Assembly: GCA_024401395.1 (NCBI GenBank)
Contig: JAKSLD010000003.1
Span: forward strand, 1-64,000
Length of the DNA stretch: 64,000 bases
Source of the DNA: Bacteroidales bacterium
Lineage (GTDB): Bacteria > Bacteroidota > Bacteroidia > Bacteroidales > Marinilabiliaceae
Direction: 5' to 3'
Shown here one piece after another: positions 1 through 9,538 of this stretch; the first letter of the stretch is position 1; every line of letters begins with the position of its first letter. The notes beneath the pieces are model-generated. The model was not told the origin of the DNA. It did not search any database and saw only the letters and a program-made list of their open reading frames with translations. The translations under genes and the position numbers were made by a program.

Positions 1-49
1 TTGTAATTAGGAATTAGCAATTACGAATTCCTAAAAGTGCACCGGAAAT

Positions 50-117
50 AAAAAAATTACGATGAACAAGGGACTTCCCTTATACTAGAAAGGGACTAGG
101 AAGGGTCTACAAAGGAC
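50..117 (+). repeat. Dispersed 11-nt-periodic intergenic repeat, copy A
   Basis: A-tract, then ATTACGATGAACAAGGG, then a short palindrome AAGGGA-CT-TCCCTT, then three 11-nt units (85-95, 96-106, 107-117) of the form CTAGAAAGGGA / CTAGGAAGGGT / CTACAAAGGAC. An in-frame ATG (62-64) to TAG (86-88) would encode MNKGLPLY. Weaker 11-nt periodicity may continue to about 170. Upstream (1-36) lie short AATTCCTA/TAGGAATT motifs that recur beside copies C and D. Otherwise 1-256 holds no gene that I can see. Confidence 0.85.
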
Positions 118-256
118 CCTCCAGCCACCTACATACCCCTCACCCTCGTCATCGCTCCTCGTGCATCCGCTCAAGTCTTAATCTTCCATAATGCCCCGTC
201 TCAGACATCTGTTCCCTAAAAGCAAACACAACCCGCAAGAAAAAAATCAATCAAAT

Positions 257-287
257 ATTGCGTTCTTAAGAAAAAGCATTACCTTTG
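257..287 (+). promoter_or_regulatory. Bacteroidetes-type promoter of the tRNA gene
   Basis: A -7 box TACCTTTG (280-287) is preceded by a TTG -33 element (258-260) with a 19-nt spacer, matching the Bacteroidetes housekeeping sigma consensus. It lies about 48 nt upstream of the tRNA. Confidence 0.75.
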
Positions 288-334
288 CACTGCAATTAGA
301 CGAAAGCCTAATGGTATAAATACTGAAAAGTATC

Positions 335-408
335 GGTCCCATAGCTCAGTTGGTTAGAGCACCTGACTCATAATCAGGGAGTCACAGGTTCAAGCCCTGT
401 TGGGACCA
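335..408 (+). tRNA. tRNA with CAT anticodon, probably tRNA-Ile2 (lysidine-modified)
   Basis: A complete cloverleaf is visible: acceptor GGTCCCA/TGGGACC, D arm GCTC...GAGC, anticodon stem CCTGA/TCAGG with loop CTCATAA (anticodon 369-371), T arm ACAGG/CCTGT with loop TTCAAGC, and discriminator A408. CCA is not encoded. CAT can mean elongator Met or Ile2. The C4-G69 and C5-G68 pairs are those known as TilS recognition determinants in E. coli tRNA-Ile2, whereas E. coli elongator tRNA-Met has U-A and A-U there, so Ile2 is favoured. It is not the initiator, because the 1-72 pair is normal and the anticodon stem lacks the three G-C pairs. Single gene with its own promoter and terminator. Confidence 0.9.
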
Positions 409-410
409 CA

Positions 411-439
411 GACCTCACCTTCAAGTGAGGTCTTTTTTT
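411..439 (+). terminator. Intrinsic terminator of the tRNA gene
   Basis: Perfect 8-bp stem GACCTCAC / GTGAGGTC with a 6-nt loop, followed by seven T residues. Confidence 0.9.
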
Positions 440-472
440 GTCCCTATTACTCCCCTCATTCTACATCTAAAC

Positions 473-509
473 AAAAAAACTCGGTACAGACATCCGTCCA
501 TACCGAGTT
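473..509 (-). terminator. Terminator of the first SusCD operon
   Basis: Stem AACTCGGTA (478-486) / TACCGAGTT (501-509). On the minus strand it is followed by a run of seven T. It lies just past the stop of the last gene of the operon. Confidence 0.85.
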
Positions 510-543
510 AGGAAAATTAACTTATACGTGTATGAGAACTTGC

Positions 544-2877
544 TTACTTAATAGCAACGTCCGTAATTGTCATACCATCTCCTTGTATGATAAGCCAACA
601 GTCTGACCAGCCGTCACCATTGTTAAATGCATCAATATATGCTTGGGTAATAGGTACCTCAAACTCATGATCTCCAGCATCCGACCACTCTGCTACAGTC
701 TCAATAGAACTCCAGTTAGCTGTGTTAATCTGAATTTGACCTGTGCCAGAAGCATAGAATACCAAACTGTGTCCCTCGCTCATATACTCTGACAAATCAA
801 GTGGACTTGTCTTGAAGATTACAAAACGACTGCCTGCCGACCAATTCAATGCAACAGGGAATGACCAGTACTCTGCATCACCATGGGTGCCGTCTTTTAC
901 AACACATGACTTTGGTCCTGATGAGAAATCCTTAACCCAAGTGATTGAAGAGATAACAAGACCCTGTCCCTGGAAGATTACTGGGTAACCCCAGTCTGTG
1001 TAAGCAAAGATTGTCGCTGGATCGAACTCTACATAATCGCTCGATTGTAAGAGCGACTGGTTCTCATTGCCGTCTGTAGCAGCCCAGATAAGCTCCCAGT
1101 GACCGTTGAATACTTGTAATGCAGCATCGTCACTTGTCTTTGTGTAACGGATACGTATCTTAGCACCATCAGGCATCTCAGGAACTACTATGTCCTTCAT
1201 CTCATGGTTCTCCCATGATACAAGCTCTATTGGTGTCTCATAGATTACTTCCTCTACCTCACCAGCTACTATGTTAAGATCAAATGTGAATGACTGCTCG
1301 CCTGAGATAAGCTCACACTTCTTTGTACCTACATTAGAGAATGTCATTGGCAAATAAAGTGTCTCCGAATCGTATGTGATGAATGTCACATCCTGACCAC
1401 CTATCTTGACTCCTGTCAACTTGTCTATGTTAGCAACCTTGATAGCTCCTGTAGAACCAGCCTGGTAAGATTTAGCAACCTCTACTGGATAACAGTAATC
1501 TACTGCTGTAACGTCAACCCACTGATATTCGTCTATTACCTCGCCGTTGTTCATCTCTAACTTTGAGAACTGAGCACCACTCGCTGTATATGGTATAAGT
1601 ACAGTCACAGCTGTCTCCGAACGGTCTGTCAACTCCGACAAAACCTCACCTGAAGGAAGTGTGATACTCTTTATCAAATCCATGTCTGTACCATAGAATG
1701 TTGCCTTCTGCCCAGCAATCTGTGGCCATGGGTTAACGCCTGTACATGTAGGCTTGAGTGTAACTACCTTAGTTGTAGCAACAGCCTCTGACTTAGCGAT
1801 AACTTTTACGTCGCCTGTCTTTGCCATAGCTGGCATTGCCAACTTTATCTCTGTACCTGCCTCATTTACTGTAAATACTGTTACTGCTTCAGCACCCACA
1901 AACTCAATGCGGCTTATAAGATTGAGGTCTTGACCCTTAATGATAAGGTCTTTGCCATTCTTTACAGTATCTGCCAACTCTGCTACGTTTGCATTAACAA
2001 GTGCTGTTATTGTAGCAGCTTTTGGAGCTACACTTACAAGGTCTGTTGCAATGCCTGCAAAGCTTGTAGCTACTACTGTACCTGCACGCATCTCTGCTGG
2101 AGCATTGAAGTTGATTGCTGTAGCATCACCCTTGAAGTCCTTTATCTTAATGTCGCCAGGAAGTGTCAAGTAATCAATAAGGTCAAGATCTTTACCCTTA
2201 ATCGTAACTACATCTCCAGGATAAATGTCAACAACAGTAGCTACTGCTTCTACCGATGGCTGTGCCAATGTAACATCTCCTACAGGGTGCTCGCTGGCAA
2301 TCTTCTCTCCGTTTACTTCTGTGTAATACAAAAGCACTACCTCACCTGTAGAAGCATCTACTGGCACAACAACCTGTGCCTCAGTACGTGATACCGACTT
2401 GAGCGCTACAGCCTCTCCCGTAGCAAAACGAGCGTGTGTGAAATTCTCAAGATAACGACCCTTGATAGTAATCAAATCGCCTGCTCTGCCCGACTTCGTG
2501 AATTCTGTTATCTCTACTGGCTCATTGAAACCGAGCACTTCTTCTGTAACAATCTCACCGCCAGCATAAATAAGTCTAACATTACCTACTGTAGCCTCTT
2601 CTGGTACAATACAACGAATAGTGTACTTATCTACTACTTCTGGATTTGCTGCTATTTCAACAGGGAATATGATGCTTGTTATCTTCTCAAGACCACTACC
2701 CTTGAACTGCATATACGAACCACGCGTCACTTGCATCTGCGCAGCAGTAAGCGATACGCCACCCTTGAATTGGCTCGTGTTGTAGTCGCCTTCGTCATCA
2801 CATGAGGTGAATACACCCGCTGTGAGGATTGTAGCCGCAACCATCAACATCGATATGGTTTTCTTTAATGTCTTCAT
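544..2877 (-). CDS. IPT/TIG-repeat surface lipoprotein, putative glycan-binding protein
   Basis: Last gene of the first SusC/SusD operon, 777 aa. The N-terminus MKTLKKTISMLMVAAT ends in a lipobox before the Cys of TSCDDEG, so it is a predicted outer-membrane lipoprotein. Several IPT/TIG-type immunoglobulin-like repeats follow, recognisable from recurring 'GD.ITIKG..L' strings, each about 80-90 residues. The C-terminal roughly 230 residues are a separate beta-rich module with many Trp and Tyr, a pattern usual for carbohydrate contact. The longer ORF begins with TTG four codons upstream; I chose the ATG at 2877. By position it is a surface glycan-binding protein; the ligand is unknown. Confidence 0.8.
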   Translation of the reverse strand: MKTLKKTISMLMVAATILTAGVFTSCDDEGDYNTSQFKGGVSLTAAQMQVTRGSYMQFKGSGLEKITSIIFPVEIAANPEVVDKYTIRCIVPEEATVGNVRLIYAGGEIVTEEVLGFNEPVEITEFTKSGRAGDLITIKGRYLENFTHARFATGEAVALKSVSRTEAQVVVPVDASTGEVVLLYYTEVNGEKIASEHPVGDVTLAQPSVEAVATVVDIYPGDVVTIKGKDLDLIDYLTLPGDIKIKDFKGDATAINFNAPAEMRAGTVVATSFAGIATDLVSVAPKAATITALVNANVAELADTVKNGKDLIIKGQDLNLISRIEFVGAEAVTVFTVNEAGTEIKLAMPAMAKTGDVKVIAKSEAVATTKVVTLKPTCTGVNPWPQIAGQKATFYGTDMDLIKSITLPSGEVLSELTDRSETAVTVLIPYTASGAQFSKLEMNNGEVIDEYQWVDVTAVDYCYPVEVAKSYQAGSTGAIKVANIDKLTGVKIGGQDVTFITYDSETLYLPMTFSNVGTKKCELISGEQSFTFDLNIVAGEVEEVIYETPIELVSWENHEMKDIVVPEMPDGAKIRIRYTKTSDDAALQVFNGHWELIWAATDGNENQSLLQSSDYVEFDPATIFAYTDWGYPVIFQGQGLVISSITWVKDFSSGPKSCVVKDGTHGDAEYWSFPVALNWSAGSRFVIFKTSPLDLSEYMSEGHSLVFYASGTGQIQINTANWSSIETVAEWSDAGDHEFEVPITQAYIDAFNNGDGWSDCWLIIQGDGMTITDVAIK

Positions 2878-2896
2878 TTTCTTACTCAATTAAGAA

Positions 2897-4219
2897 TTAC
2901 TTAATAGATACTGCACGGATGTTGTCAATCTTGATGATAGGTGTACCATCCTTTCCTTGAACACCACCACTCCACACAAATATCGTGAAGCTTGCAAATG
3001 TCTCTGGCGAAAGCGAACCTGTAGCCTTTGTTCCATCTGCTCCATAGACAAATTCCGAGAATGGTACAGTGACTGTCTGCCACTCTCCGTTTGTATCAAA
3101 TGAACCATTCTTCTCCCATGGACGGTATAGACCTCGTGGCAATACATTGTCGTTGAAGTGGGTGTTGTTTGCTGTTGGCAGTGTCACGCTGTTAGCACCT
3201 TCTGCTGGAGCAAAAATCAACTGCATAGCACCTGATGTCCATGGATTTGATTTTGGAACGTTAATCTCAAACTTCAATGCCATCTTGTCGTAGTTCGAAA
3301 AATCTACAATGTCGAAAAGCTTGGCATCTGGCGTAAAGTTGCCGTCCCAGTTACCGCACCAGTATTCCATAGAGAACTGACCATCATTCCAACCTCCATC
3401 TAGGTCAAGTACGGTAGAACCATCACCCATCTGGATATAGTAACCGTCAAGACTTGTCTCGTCTGAATAAATATTTCTACCATGCCAGCCATGATTGAAC
3501 TTGCCGTCTGAAATCGAAGCTGCCTCATGTGGCATCTCACTCTCAAAGTTGAAGAGCATACCACGATTGTCGTTGAAATAGAACTTAGATGTAGTTGAGC
3601 CATACTTTGTAGATACTGTAATAGTACCTGGCTTTGTACAACCTTCTGGCACCTTGAACGAAACTGATGTCTTAGAAAGTGACTCAAATTCTGAGATAAT
3701 CTTGCCGTCTGGCATCTTTATCTTCATATGATTATCTTCGTAATCAAGAAGATAGTCTCCCAAAATAGTGGCAACGTTTCCTGGCTTAACTTGCTCACAC
3801 TTGAGAGCCGATACCTGTGGTGCAGGAACGTCAACTCCAAATGCAAACTCTGTAACTACACCCGACTTGTTTGTCATGTAAATCTTGTCTGTTGGATTGT
3901 CAGGCAAAGATGTTGGTACAGTCACAAACAATGAGTGATCTGTAATCAAACTTGTATTGAGGATAGCCTCTCGGTCGTTGAAGAACAACTTTGTTACCGA
4001 ACGAAGGTTGTTACCCATCAATACGATGCGCTCACCCATAAGTGCCGAGGTGATAAGCGAATCTGTATTCGTAGGCTTGATAACGTATATGACTTCTGGT
4101 GAACCACCAGCAACCTCATACTTATCTGGCTCATCTTCACACGCTACGAATGCCAATGTTACCAACGAAGCAAGGGCAAATCTGCGACCAAACTTGAATA
4201 TATTGTTCATTGTATTCAT
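2897..4219 (-). CDS. Surface glycan-binding lipoprotein, SGBP-B-like (IPT/TIG plus C-terminal binding domain)
   Basis: 440 aa. Signal peptide followed by lipobox Cys (FVACEDEP), then about two IPT/TIG domains to roughly residue 215, then a beta-sandwich of about 220 residues that starts at 'LFNFES' and ends 'KIDNIRAVSIK'. That last module resembles the C-terminal domain of xyloglucan-type surface glycan-binding proteins (SGBP-B family), which hold a glycan for the SusC/D transporter. It sits between SusD and another TIG protein with short gaps (14 and 19 bp), so it is cotranscribed. I recognise the family by architecture; the actual glycan cannot be told. A second ATG three codons in (4210) is possible. 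Confidence 0.8.
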   Translation of the reverse strand: MNTMNNIFKFGRRFALASLVTLAFVACEDEPDKYEVAGGSPEVIYVIKPTNTDSLITSALMGERIVLMGNNLRSVTKLFFNDREAILNTSLITDHSLFVTVPTSLPDNPTDKIYMTNKSGVVTEFAFGVDVPAPQVSALKCEQVKPGNVATILGDYLLDYEDNHMKIKMPDGKIISEFESLSKTSVSFKVPEGCTKPGTITVSTKYGSTTSKFYFNDNRGMLFNFESEMPHEAASISDGKFNHGWHGRNIYSDETSLDGYYIQMGDGSTVLDLDGGWNDGQFSMEYWCGNWDGNFTPDAKLFDIVDFSNYDKMALKFEINVPKSNPWTSGAMQLIFAPAEGANSVTLPTANNTHFNDNVLPRGLYRPWEKNGSFDTNGEWQTVTVPFSEFVYGADGTKATGSLSPETFASFTIFVWSGGVQGKDGTPIIKIDNIRAVSIK

Positions 4220-4233
4220 TCTCTGATTGTTGA

Positions 4234-6000
4234 TTAGTTATATGAAGGTACTTCCTGATCTACAGGCTCCTTAATCAAATTAGGGTTAGTGAGCTTGTCT
4301 GTATCAGGGAAAGGCAACTCAAACTTAACCGAAGCGAAGTCTATCGATGCCTCTACAGCGTTGTTATAGCTGCAGTTCGAAACATCCCAGTTCGTATAAC
4401 CACTCTTGAAATATACCTTCAATGCATCTGTAATGCCGTTCATGGTACCTCTCTTCTGTGCTGCTAACTCTGCACGAGCTGCAGACTCGTTGTAATAAGA
4501 GAGACGAACGAAGTCATACCAACGGTCTCCCTCGTATGCCAACTCAAGACGACGCTCTTTCCAGATTGTATTCCAAGATAGCGATGATACTGCTGAAGCA
4601 GCAGGACATGCTCGCATGTGTACTTTGTTGTACGCGTCTAGCGCCTCCGCATTCGTTGTAGTGTTGCCGTCAATGAGAGCTTGAGCCTCCGCAAGCACAA
4701 GGTATACATCCGCAAGACGGAGCAAGTGTGTAGCAAGCGCACTCGCCATACGGTCATATGCTATGCCGCAGCCCCATGTGCCGTCTTTATGGTCAAATGC
4801 ATCTCCTACCAAATGCTTAACATTCTGAGCTCCGGTGTTGATTCCTGTCTGACCTTGTCCTGTCATCTTGTTTCGCGATGCAACAACATCAGCATCGTCG
4901 TTGAATACAAAGTCTAGCATCTCAAATCCTCCCTTAGAGAAGGTTGAGGCATAGTCTTCCCAGAAGTATTCATATACATCTCCGCCCATCATACATGTAG
5001 CCTTTCTACGTGTATCAGCGTTCATACGGCTTGCTGACAATGGGTTGTCTCCGAATGCCTCGATAAGGTCAACTGAAGGGCCAGCCCAGCCACCCCAGAT
5101 ATCACCAAGCTCGTTGAAACCTCCGATAGCAAGGTCCGACTGGAATGAGTTCTGACATGTCCACTCTGCACCTACTGTCCAACGCCATGCAATAAGGCTC
5201 TCTGAACATGTATTGCCCGATGGACGGAAAATCTCAAAGTAATTTGGCTGAAGTGTACGACCTGAGTTGTTCTTGACGTCAGTAGCATACTTGACAGCGT
5301 TGGCCAGATCTTCTTTGTTAAGTGAGCCTGAAACTCCTGCCTTTGTCAAATATACCTTGGCCAGAAGACCTTCTGCTGAATACTTGTCAATACGACCTGC
5401 CTCTGATGGCTTGGATGGCAACCACTCTATCGCTTTCTCCAAACAGTTGATTATGTATTGATATACATTCTCTGGTGTAGCTCGTGTAAGAGAATTGTAG
5501 TTCCCCGATGCCAACAAACTTGTATTCTCGTGAACAATAGGTACTCCGCCAAAGTTACGTACCAAATAGAAGTATGCCATCGCTTTCCAAACAAGGGCTT
5601 CTCCTTTTACTTCGTTACGAACTGCTTCTGTCGTAGCTGGACCTGCCAACTCGTCTACGTTCTTGATCAATGTGTTACAGTATCCGTTTACTGACCACAA
5701 TGATGCCGACATGTTCACAAGATCCTCATCAGTACCATTTACTGTGAATGTCTGATATGGAGATGTCATGCACATGTTGCCCGACATAACCTCACCAATC
5801 TTGAAGAATCCACGCTGGAAATCATACCAAGGCGAGTTGTAAATTGTTGCAGATGTAGAGTGCAACTGGTCATTTGTCTGATAGTATGTCGAGGTGTTGT
5901 AGCTATCCTCTCCCGGACGGTCAAGGAAGTCCTCACACGACGTAGCACCAAACAACAATGCTGAAGCTGCAACTGCGTATTTTATATTTGAAAGTTTCAT
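4234..6000 (-). CDS. SusD/RagB-family outer-membrane nutrient-binding lipoprotein
   Basis: 588 aa. Lipoprotein signal with Cys in 'ATSCEDFLDRPGED', the characteristic SusD N-terminus. Helical TPR-like region follows (e.g. 'GEALVWKAMAYFYLVRNFGGVP') and the C-terminal family signature 'ERRLELAYEGDRWYDFVR' around residue 490. SusD forms the lid over the SusC barrel and captures the oligosaccharide or peptide ligand. It lies 20 bp downstream of SusC and 14 bp upstream of the SGBP gene. Length is normal for the family. Confidence 0.95.
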   Translation of the reverse strand: MKLSNIKYAVAASALLFGATSCEDFLDRPGEDSYNTSTYYQTNDQLHSTSATIYNSPWYDFQRGFFKIGEVMSGNMCMTSPYQTFTVNGTDEDLVNMSASLWSVNGYCNTLIKNVDELAGPATTEAVRNEVKGEALVWKAMAYFYLVRNFGGVPIVHENTSLLASGNYNSLTRATPENVYQYIINCLEKAIEWLPSKPSEAGRIDKYSAEGLLAKVYLTKAGVSGSLNKEDLANAVKYATDVKNNSGRTLQPNYFEIFRPSGNTCSESLIAWRWTVGAEWTCQNSFQSDLAIGGFNELGDIWGGWAGPSVDLIEAFGDNPLSASRMNADTRRKATCMMGGDVYEYFWEDYASTFSKGGFEMLDFVFNDDADVVASRNKMTGQGQTGINTGAQNVKHLVGDAFDHKDGTWGCGIAYDRMASALATHLLRLADVYLVLAEAQALIDGNTTTNAEALDAYNKVHMRACPAASAVSSLSWNTIWKERRLELAYEGDRWYDFVRLSYYNESAARAELAAQKRGTMNGITDALKVYFKSGYTNWDVSNCSYNNAVEASIDFASVKFELPFPDTDKLTNPNLIKEPVDQEVPSYN

Positions 6001-6020
6001 AATACTCGATTGCTTGTTGA

Positions 6021-9000
6021 TTAGAATGTTACGTTAAGACCGAAAGACCATGTCATTGGTGAAGGATAACGACCGTTATCCAAACCATATACATTAGCTG
6101 ATGCAGAAGAAGCACCAATTTCTGGGTCATAACCTGTATACTTTGTAAGTGTAGCTACGTTCTGAATGTTAACATAGGCACGTACATTATCAAGATGGAG
6201 CATGCTGGTGATGTCCTTTGGCAATGTATAGCCAAGTGTCACGTTCTTGAGACGGATATATGAGCCGTCTTCTATGTAACGGTCACTTATTCGGTCATTG
6301 TCGTTAGGATCATTCAATGTAGCTCGTGGAAGTCTTCCCTCTACCGCACGGAGGTTTGTCGCATCATCCCATGCATTCCATACTGTAAGACCATCAACTT
6401 CTACACCTGCTGAATAATCTTTCGTAGGGTCAATAATCTCAAGCTTCGTACGGTCAAGTACGTCCTTCTGCTGATTTGCCCATGCCGAATTCATATGGGT
6501 AGTCTTCATATTTAGATAATTGAAGATCTTATTGCCGTATGTACCGTTGATGAACAGTGTCAAATCAAATCCTGCATAACGGAATGTGTTTGTCCAGCCG
6601 AAAGTAAACTTAGGCATTGGTGAACCAATGTTTGTCTTATCGTTCTCGTCAATCTTACCGTCGTTATTGATATCCTTGAACTTCTGGTCGCCCACGAATG
6701 CTGTCTGATAGTTGTTTGGCGCAATACCCGACGCAGGATGCTTAACTGTCATATCTACTGGCGAGTTCTTCAAATCGGCGTAGTCCTTATATACTCCGTC
6801 ACACTTGTAGCCAAAGAAGCCATAGAGACTTTCTCCTACTGTGGAACGTGATACTACGTCCGACCACTGACCATAACCCTCAATAGCTGGACCGTCATAT
6901 TCTTTCAACTTGTTGCGGTTGAATGAAATCTGGAATTCTGTGTCCCAAGCAAAAGCTTTGTCAATTGGATGCGCAGCAAGTGTAATCTCAAGACCTTTGT
7001 TCTCAATTGTACCATAGTTGCCATAAGGTGCAGCAAGTGCTGAAGAGCCGTTACCTCGTGTACCCATATATGAAGGCAACTGGAGCTGAGCAAGCATGTC
7101 TTTTGATGTCTTCTTATAAGCATCAATTGTAAGTGTTATCTTCTCATGGAGGAAACCAAGGTCAATACCTACGTTAACCTGCTCTTGTGTCTCCCATTGT
7201 ACCGATGTATTAGGGATGTTCGAAGGACGCTGTCCAAGACCAAAGCCTGTAGACATCTTCGAAAGTGAAGCTCCCCACTTATAACCACCAATTGATGAGT
7301 TACCTGTCTGACCCCAGCCAAGACGAAGCTTACCATTGGTAAGTATGTTTGTGGCAAAGTCTGTATCTTTCAAGAACGACTCGTTTGTAAAGCGCCATGA
7401 TGCAGCTACAGCATGGAAGCCTGCCCAACGCTTATCAGGACCGAAGTTCGAAGAACCGTCTCGACGATATGTATATGTCAAGTTGTAACGACCATCAAAT
7501 CCGTATGTAGCACGACCGAATACTGATACCATCGCTGAAGATCCGAAGCCTTCTCCAACTTTAGGGTCGCCTGTACCAAGTGCTGGATTGTGAATGGCAT
7601 CCGACTCAAGTCCTGTGTTCTGAATGCTGATGAAGTCATACTTCGACTCCCATACCTCATGTCCTATCATCACTGAGTAGTTGTGACGCTCTGCAGCTGT
7701 GTCCGACCATGTGAGGTAGTTCTTTGTCATCCAGAATACATTGTTGTTACGCTGATTACGCGCCATATTGGTAGCTCGGTTCCATGTGCCAAGGCTTACC
7801 ATTGGCTCGTAGTGCTGTGCTCGAGATGCACCAAAGTCAAAACCAAGCTCTGTATGCCATACTAGTTGGTCTAATGGCTTAACCTCAAGGAATACGTTGC
7901 CGTTGAACTTTGTACGGTTCAACTTGTTCTCGTTCATTACTGCAAGAGCTACTGGGTTAGGCTGAGAAACATTCTCTTTCGCAACACTTGAGAAATTGCC
8001 GTTTACGTCATAGATTGGAAGATCTGGTGGTGTAGTCAATGAATACATAATTACACCTTCGTCTTGGTCTGCCTTCAAAAGACGCTCTTTTGTCTCTGAA
8101 TACATAAGTGACGCACCTAGCTTGAGGTACTTATTGAGGTCTGCATCCAAATTGACGCGACCGGAGATACGACGGAAGGTTGAACCGATAATTGTACCGT
8201 CTTGATCCATCAGACCGAGTGATACATAGTATTTAACTTTGTCTGAACCGCCTTGAGCAGAAATCTGATGCTGGTGCTGGAATGCTGTACGGAAAATAGC
8301 ATCTTGCCAGTTTGTACCCTTGCCAAGAAGCTCTGGGCTTGAGAAATCTTCACTCAACTCGTAGTTGCCTGTCTTAGAAAGTTCTGTAGAATACTCAGCA
8401 AACTCGCGGAGGTCCATAAGGTCAAGTTTGTTGACCTGTCGACTCCACGCCATCATACCCTCGTACGAGAACTTAGCATCGCCTGCCTTACCACGCTTCG
8501 TAGTAATGAGTACAACACCGTTAGCACCCTGGGCGCCATAGATAGCTGTCGCTGAAGCATCTTTCAAAATCTCCATGCTTACAATATCAGCAGGGTTGAT
8601 TGTAGAAAGTGGCGAAATAGTAGATACCGAACCGTTACCAAGTGCATCTCCTAAACCGTAGTCTGCTCCCGACTGGCCCTGTGATTGTACAATAACACCA
8701 TCAATAACATACAATGGCTCCGCATTCGCATTGATTGTCGCCTGACCACGAACACGAATTGATGAAGATGCACCTGGAGCACCAGAGTTGTTTACTGATT
8801 GTACACCAGCAGCACGTCCCTGAAGCGACTGGTCAAGGTTCGTAATGATGGAACCTTTGATGGCTTCCTCGCCTACAGATACCGAAGCACCTGAAAGGTC
8901 TGATTTCTTCATCGTACCATAACCGACAACTACTACGTCATCAAGTTCTGTCGATTCTGGTTCGAGCTGTACATTGATTACACCTGAAACTGTAGCAACT

Positions 9001-9254
9001 TGCTCCTGATTGTTGTAACCAATGAATGAGTAAACAAGTACGCTCCCTGAAGGAGCCGAGATAGAATAGTTACCATCAAAATCTGTGATGGTACCGTTGG
9101 TTGTGCCTTTGACTAACACATTAACACCTGGAATCGGTGCCTTGTTCTCATCAATTACACTTCCTGTTATCTTTACCGTATTCTGTGCCCACAAGGTTTG
9201 AAGCCCCATAAACAAACAGAGAAGTAAAGATAGAATTCGTGAATTGCTTTTCAT
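6021..9254 (-). CDS. SusC/RagA-family TonB-dependent outer-membrane transporter
   Basis: 1077 aa. Signal peptide ending at LWAQ, then a carboxypeptidase-regulatory-like domain (about 26-110, 'GVNVLVKGTTNGTITDFDG'), a TonB-box-like 'DDVVVVGYGT', the plug domain (about 120-240, 'ILKDASATAIYGAQGANGVVLI'), and a long beta-barrel ending in aromatic Phe. It imports ligand delivered by SusD using TonB energy. First gene of the operon; promoter and putative operator lie upstream at 9326-9390. Its first about 130 residues are very similar to those of the other SusC in this window (22962-26177), although the barrels differ. Confidence 0.95.
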   Translation of the reverse strand: MKSNSRILSLLLCLFMGLQTLWAQNTVKITGSVIDENKAPIPGVNVLVKGTTNGTITDFDGNYSISAPSGSVLVYSFIGYNNQEQVATVSGVINVQLEPESTELDDVVVVGYGTMKKSDLSGASVSVGEEAIKGSIITNLDQSLQGRAAGVQSVNNSGAPGASSSIRVRGQATINANAEPLYVIDGVIVQSQGQSGADYGLGDALGNGSVSTISPLSTINPADIVSMEILKDASATAIYGAQGANGVVLITTKRGKAGDAKFSYEGMMAWSRQVNKLDLMDLREFAEYSTELSKTGNYELSEDFSSPELLGKGTNWQDAIFRTAFQHQHQISAQGGSDKVKYYVSLGLMDQDGTIIGSTFRRISGRVNLDADLNKYLKLGASLMYSETKERLLKADQDEGVIMYSLTTPPDLPIYDVNGNFSSVAKENVSQPNPVALAVMNENKLNRTKFNGNVFLEVKPLDQLVWHTELGFDFGASRAQHYEPMVSLGTWNRATNMARNQRNNNVFWMTKNYLTWSDTAAERHNYSVMIGHEVWESKYDFISIQNTGLESDAIHNPALGTGDPKVGEGFGSSAMVSVFGRATYGFDGRYNLTYTYRRDGSSNFGPDKRWAGFHAVAASWRFTNESFLKDTDFATNILTNGKLRLGWGQTGNSSIGGYKWGASLSKMSTGFGLGQRPSNIPNTSVQWETQEQVNVGIDLGFLHEKITLTIDAYKKTSKDMLAQLQLPSYMGTRGNGSSALAAPYGNYGTIENKGLEITLAAHPIDKAFAWDTEFQISFNRNKLKEYDGPAIEGYGQWSDVVSRSTVGESLYGFFGYKCDGVYKDYADLKNSPVDMTVKHPASGIAPNNYQTAFVGDQKFKDINNDGKIDENDKTNIGSPMPKFTFGWTNTFRYAGFDLTLFINGTYGNKIFNYLNMKTTHMNSAWANQQKDVLDRTKLEIIDPTKDYSAGVEVDGLTVWNAWDDATNLRAVEGRLPRATLNDPNDNDRISDRYIEDGSYIRLKNVTLGYTLPKDITSMLHLDNVRAYVNIQNVATLTKYTGYDPEIGASSASANVYGLDNGRYPSPMTWSFGLNVTF

Positions 9255-9325
9255 AAATGCTATGATACTTAGTTTGTGTTTGACTAACTAAACAGCAGTT
9301 CGCGCATACTGCTATTCAGCAAGTA

Positions 9326-9390
9326 CAAAATTAATGGCACTCTAGTTTTGTAGCGAATACTATTTTGACTTATGCTTGTATTATTTTGAC
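9326..9390 (-). promoter_or_regulatory. Promoter and putative operator of SusCD operon 1
   Basis: The minus strand carries a -7 box TAATTTTG (9326-9333), 72 nt before the SusC start, with no good -33 element. Instead, the plus-strand 14-mer AATACTATTTTGAC (9356-9369) lies 23 bp away. It is identical in sequence and spacing to that of operon 2. TATTTTGAC is repeated directly at 9361-9369 and 9382-9390, a 21-bp period that suggests a dimeric activator on one face of the helix. Confidence 0.6.
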
Positions 9391-9454
9391 ACTAATTAAC
9401 ATACTGTGGGATTTTTTGTACTTCTGCCTCCACCCATTGTCCTGCTCGCTTTTT

Positions 9455-9511
9455 AAAAAATTACGATGAACAAGGGTGCTCTCTTATATTAGCCTATGAG
9501 TAGACCGAGGG
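9455..9511 (+). repeat. Dispersed 11-nt-periodic intergenic repeat, copy B
   Basis: A-tract and ATTACGATGAACAAGGG core, diverged after this (GGTGCTCTCTTATAT). The mini-ORF 9466-9492 reads MNKGALLY then TAG. Two 11-nt units follow (9490-9500, 9501-9511: TAGCCTATGAG, TAGACCGAGGG). It lies between the 3' end of the PD40 gene and the SusC promoter. Confidence 0.75.
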
Positions 9512-9538
9512 CTCTTACTATCCTTTTTCTTACTTGGG

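Noticed and set aside
335..408. Initiator tRNA-fMet
   Set aside because: The 1-72 position is a normal G-C pair and the anticodon stem lacks the three consecutive G-C pairs of initiators.
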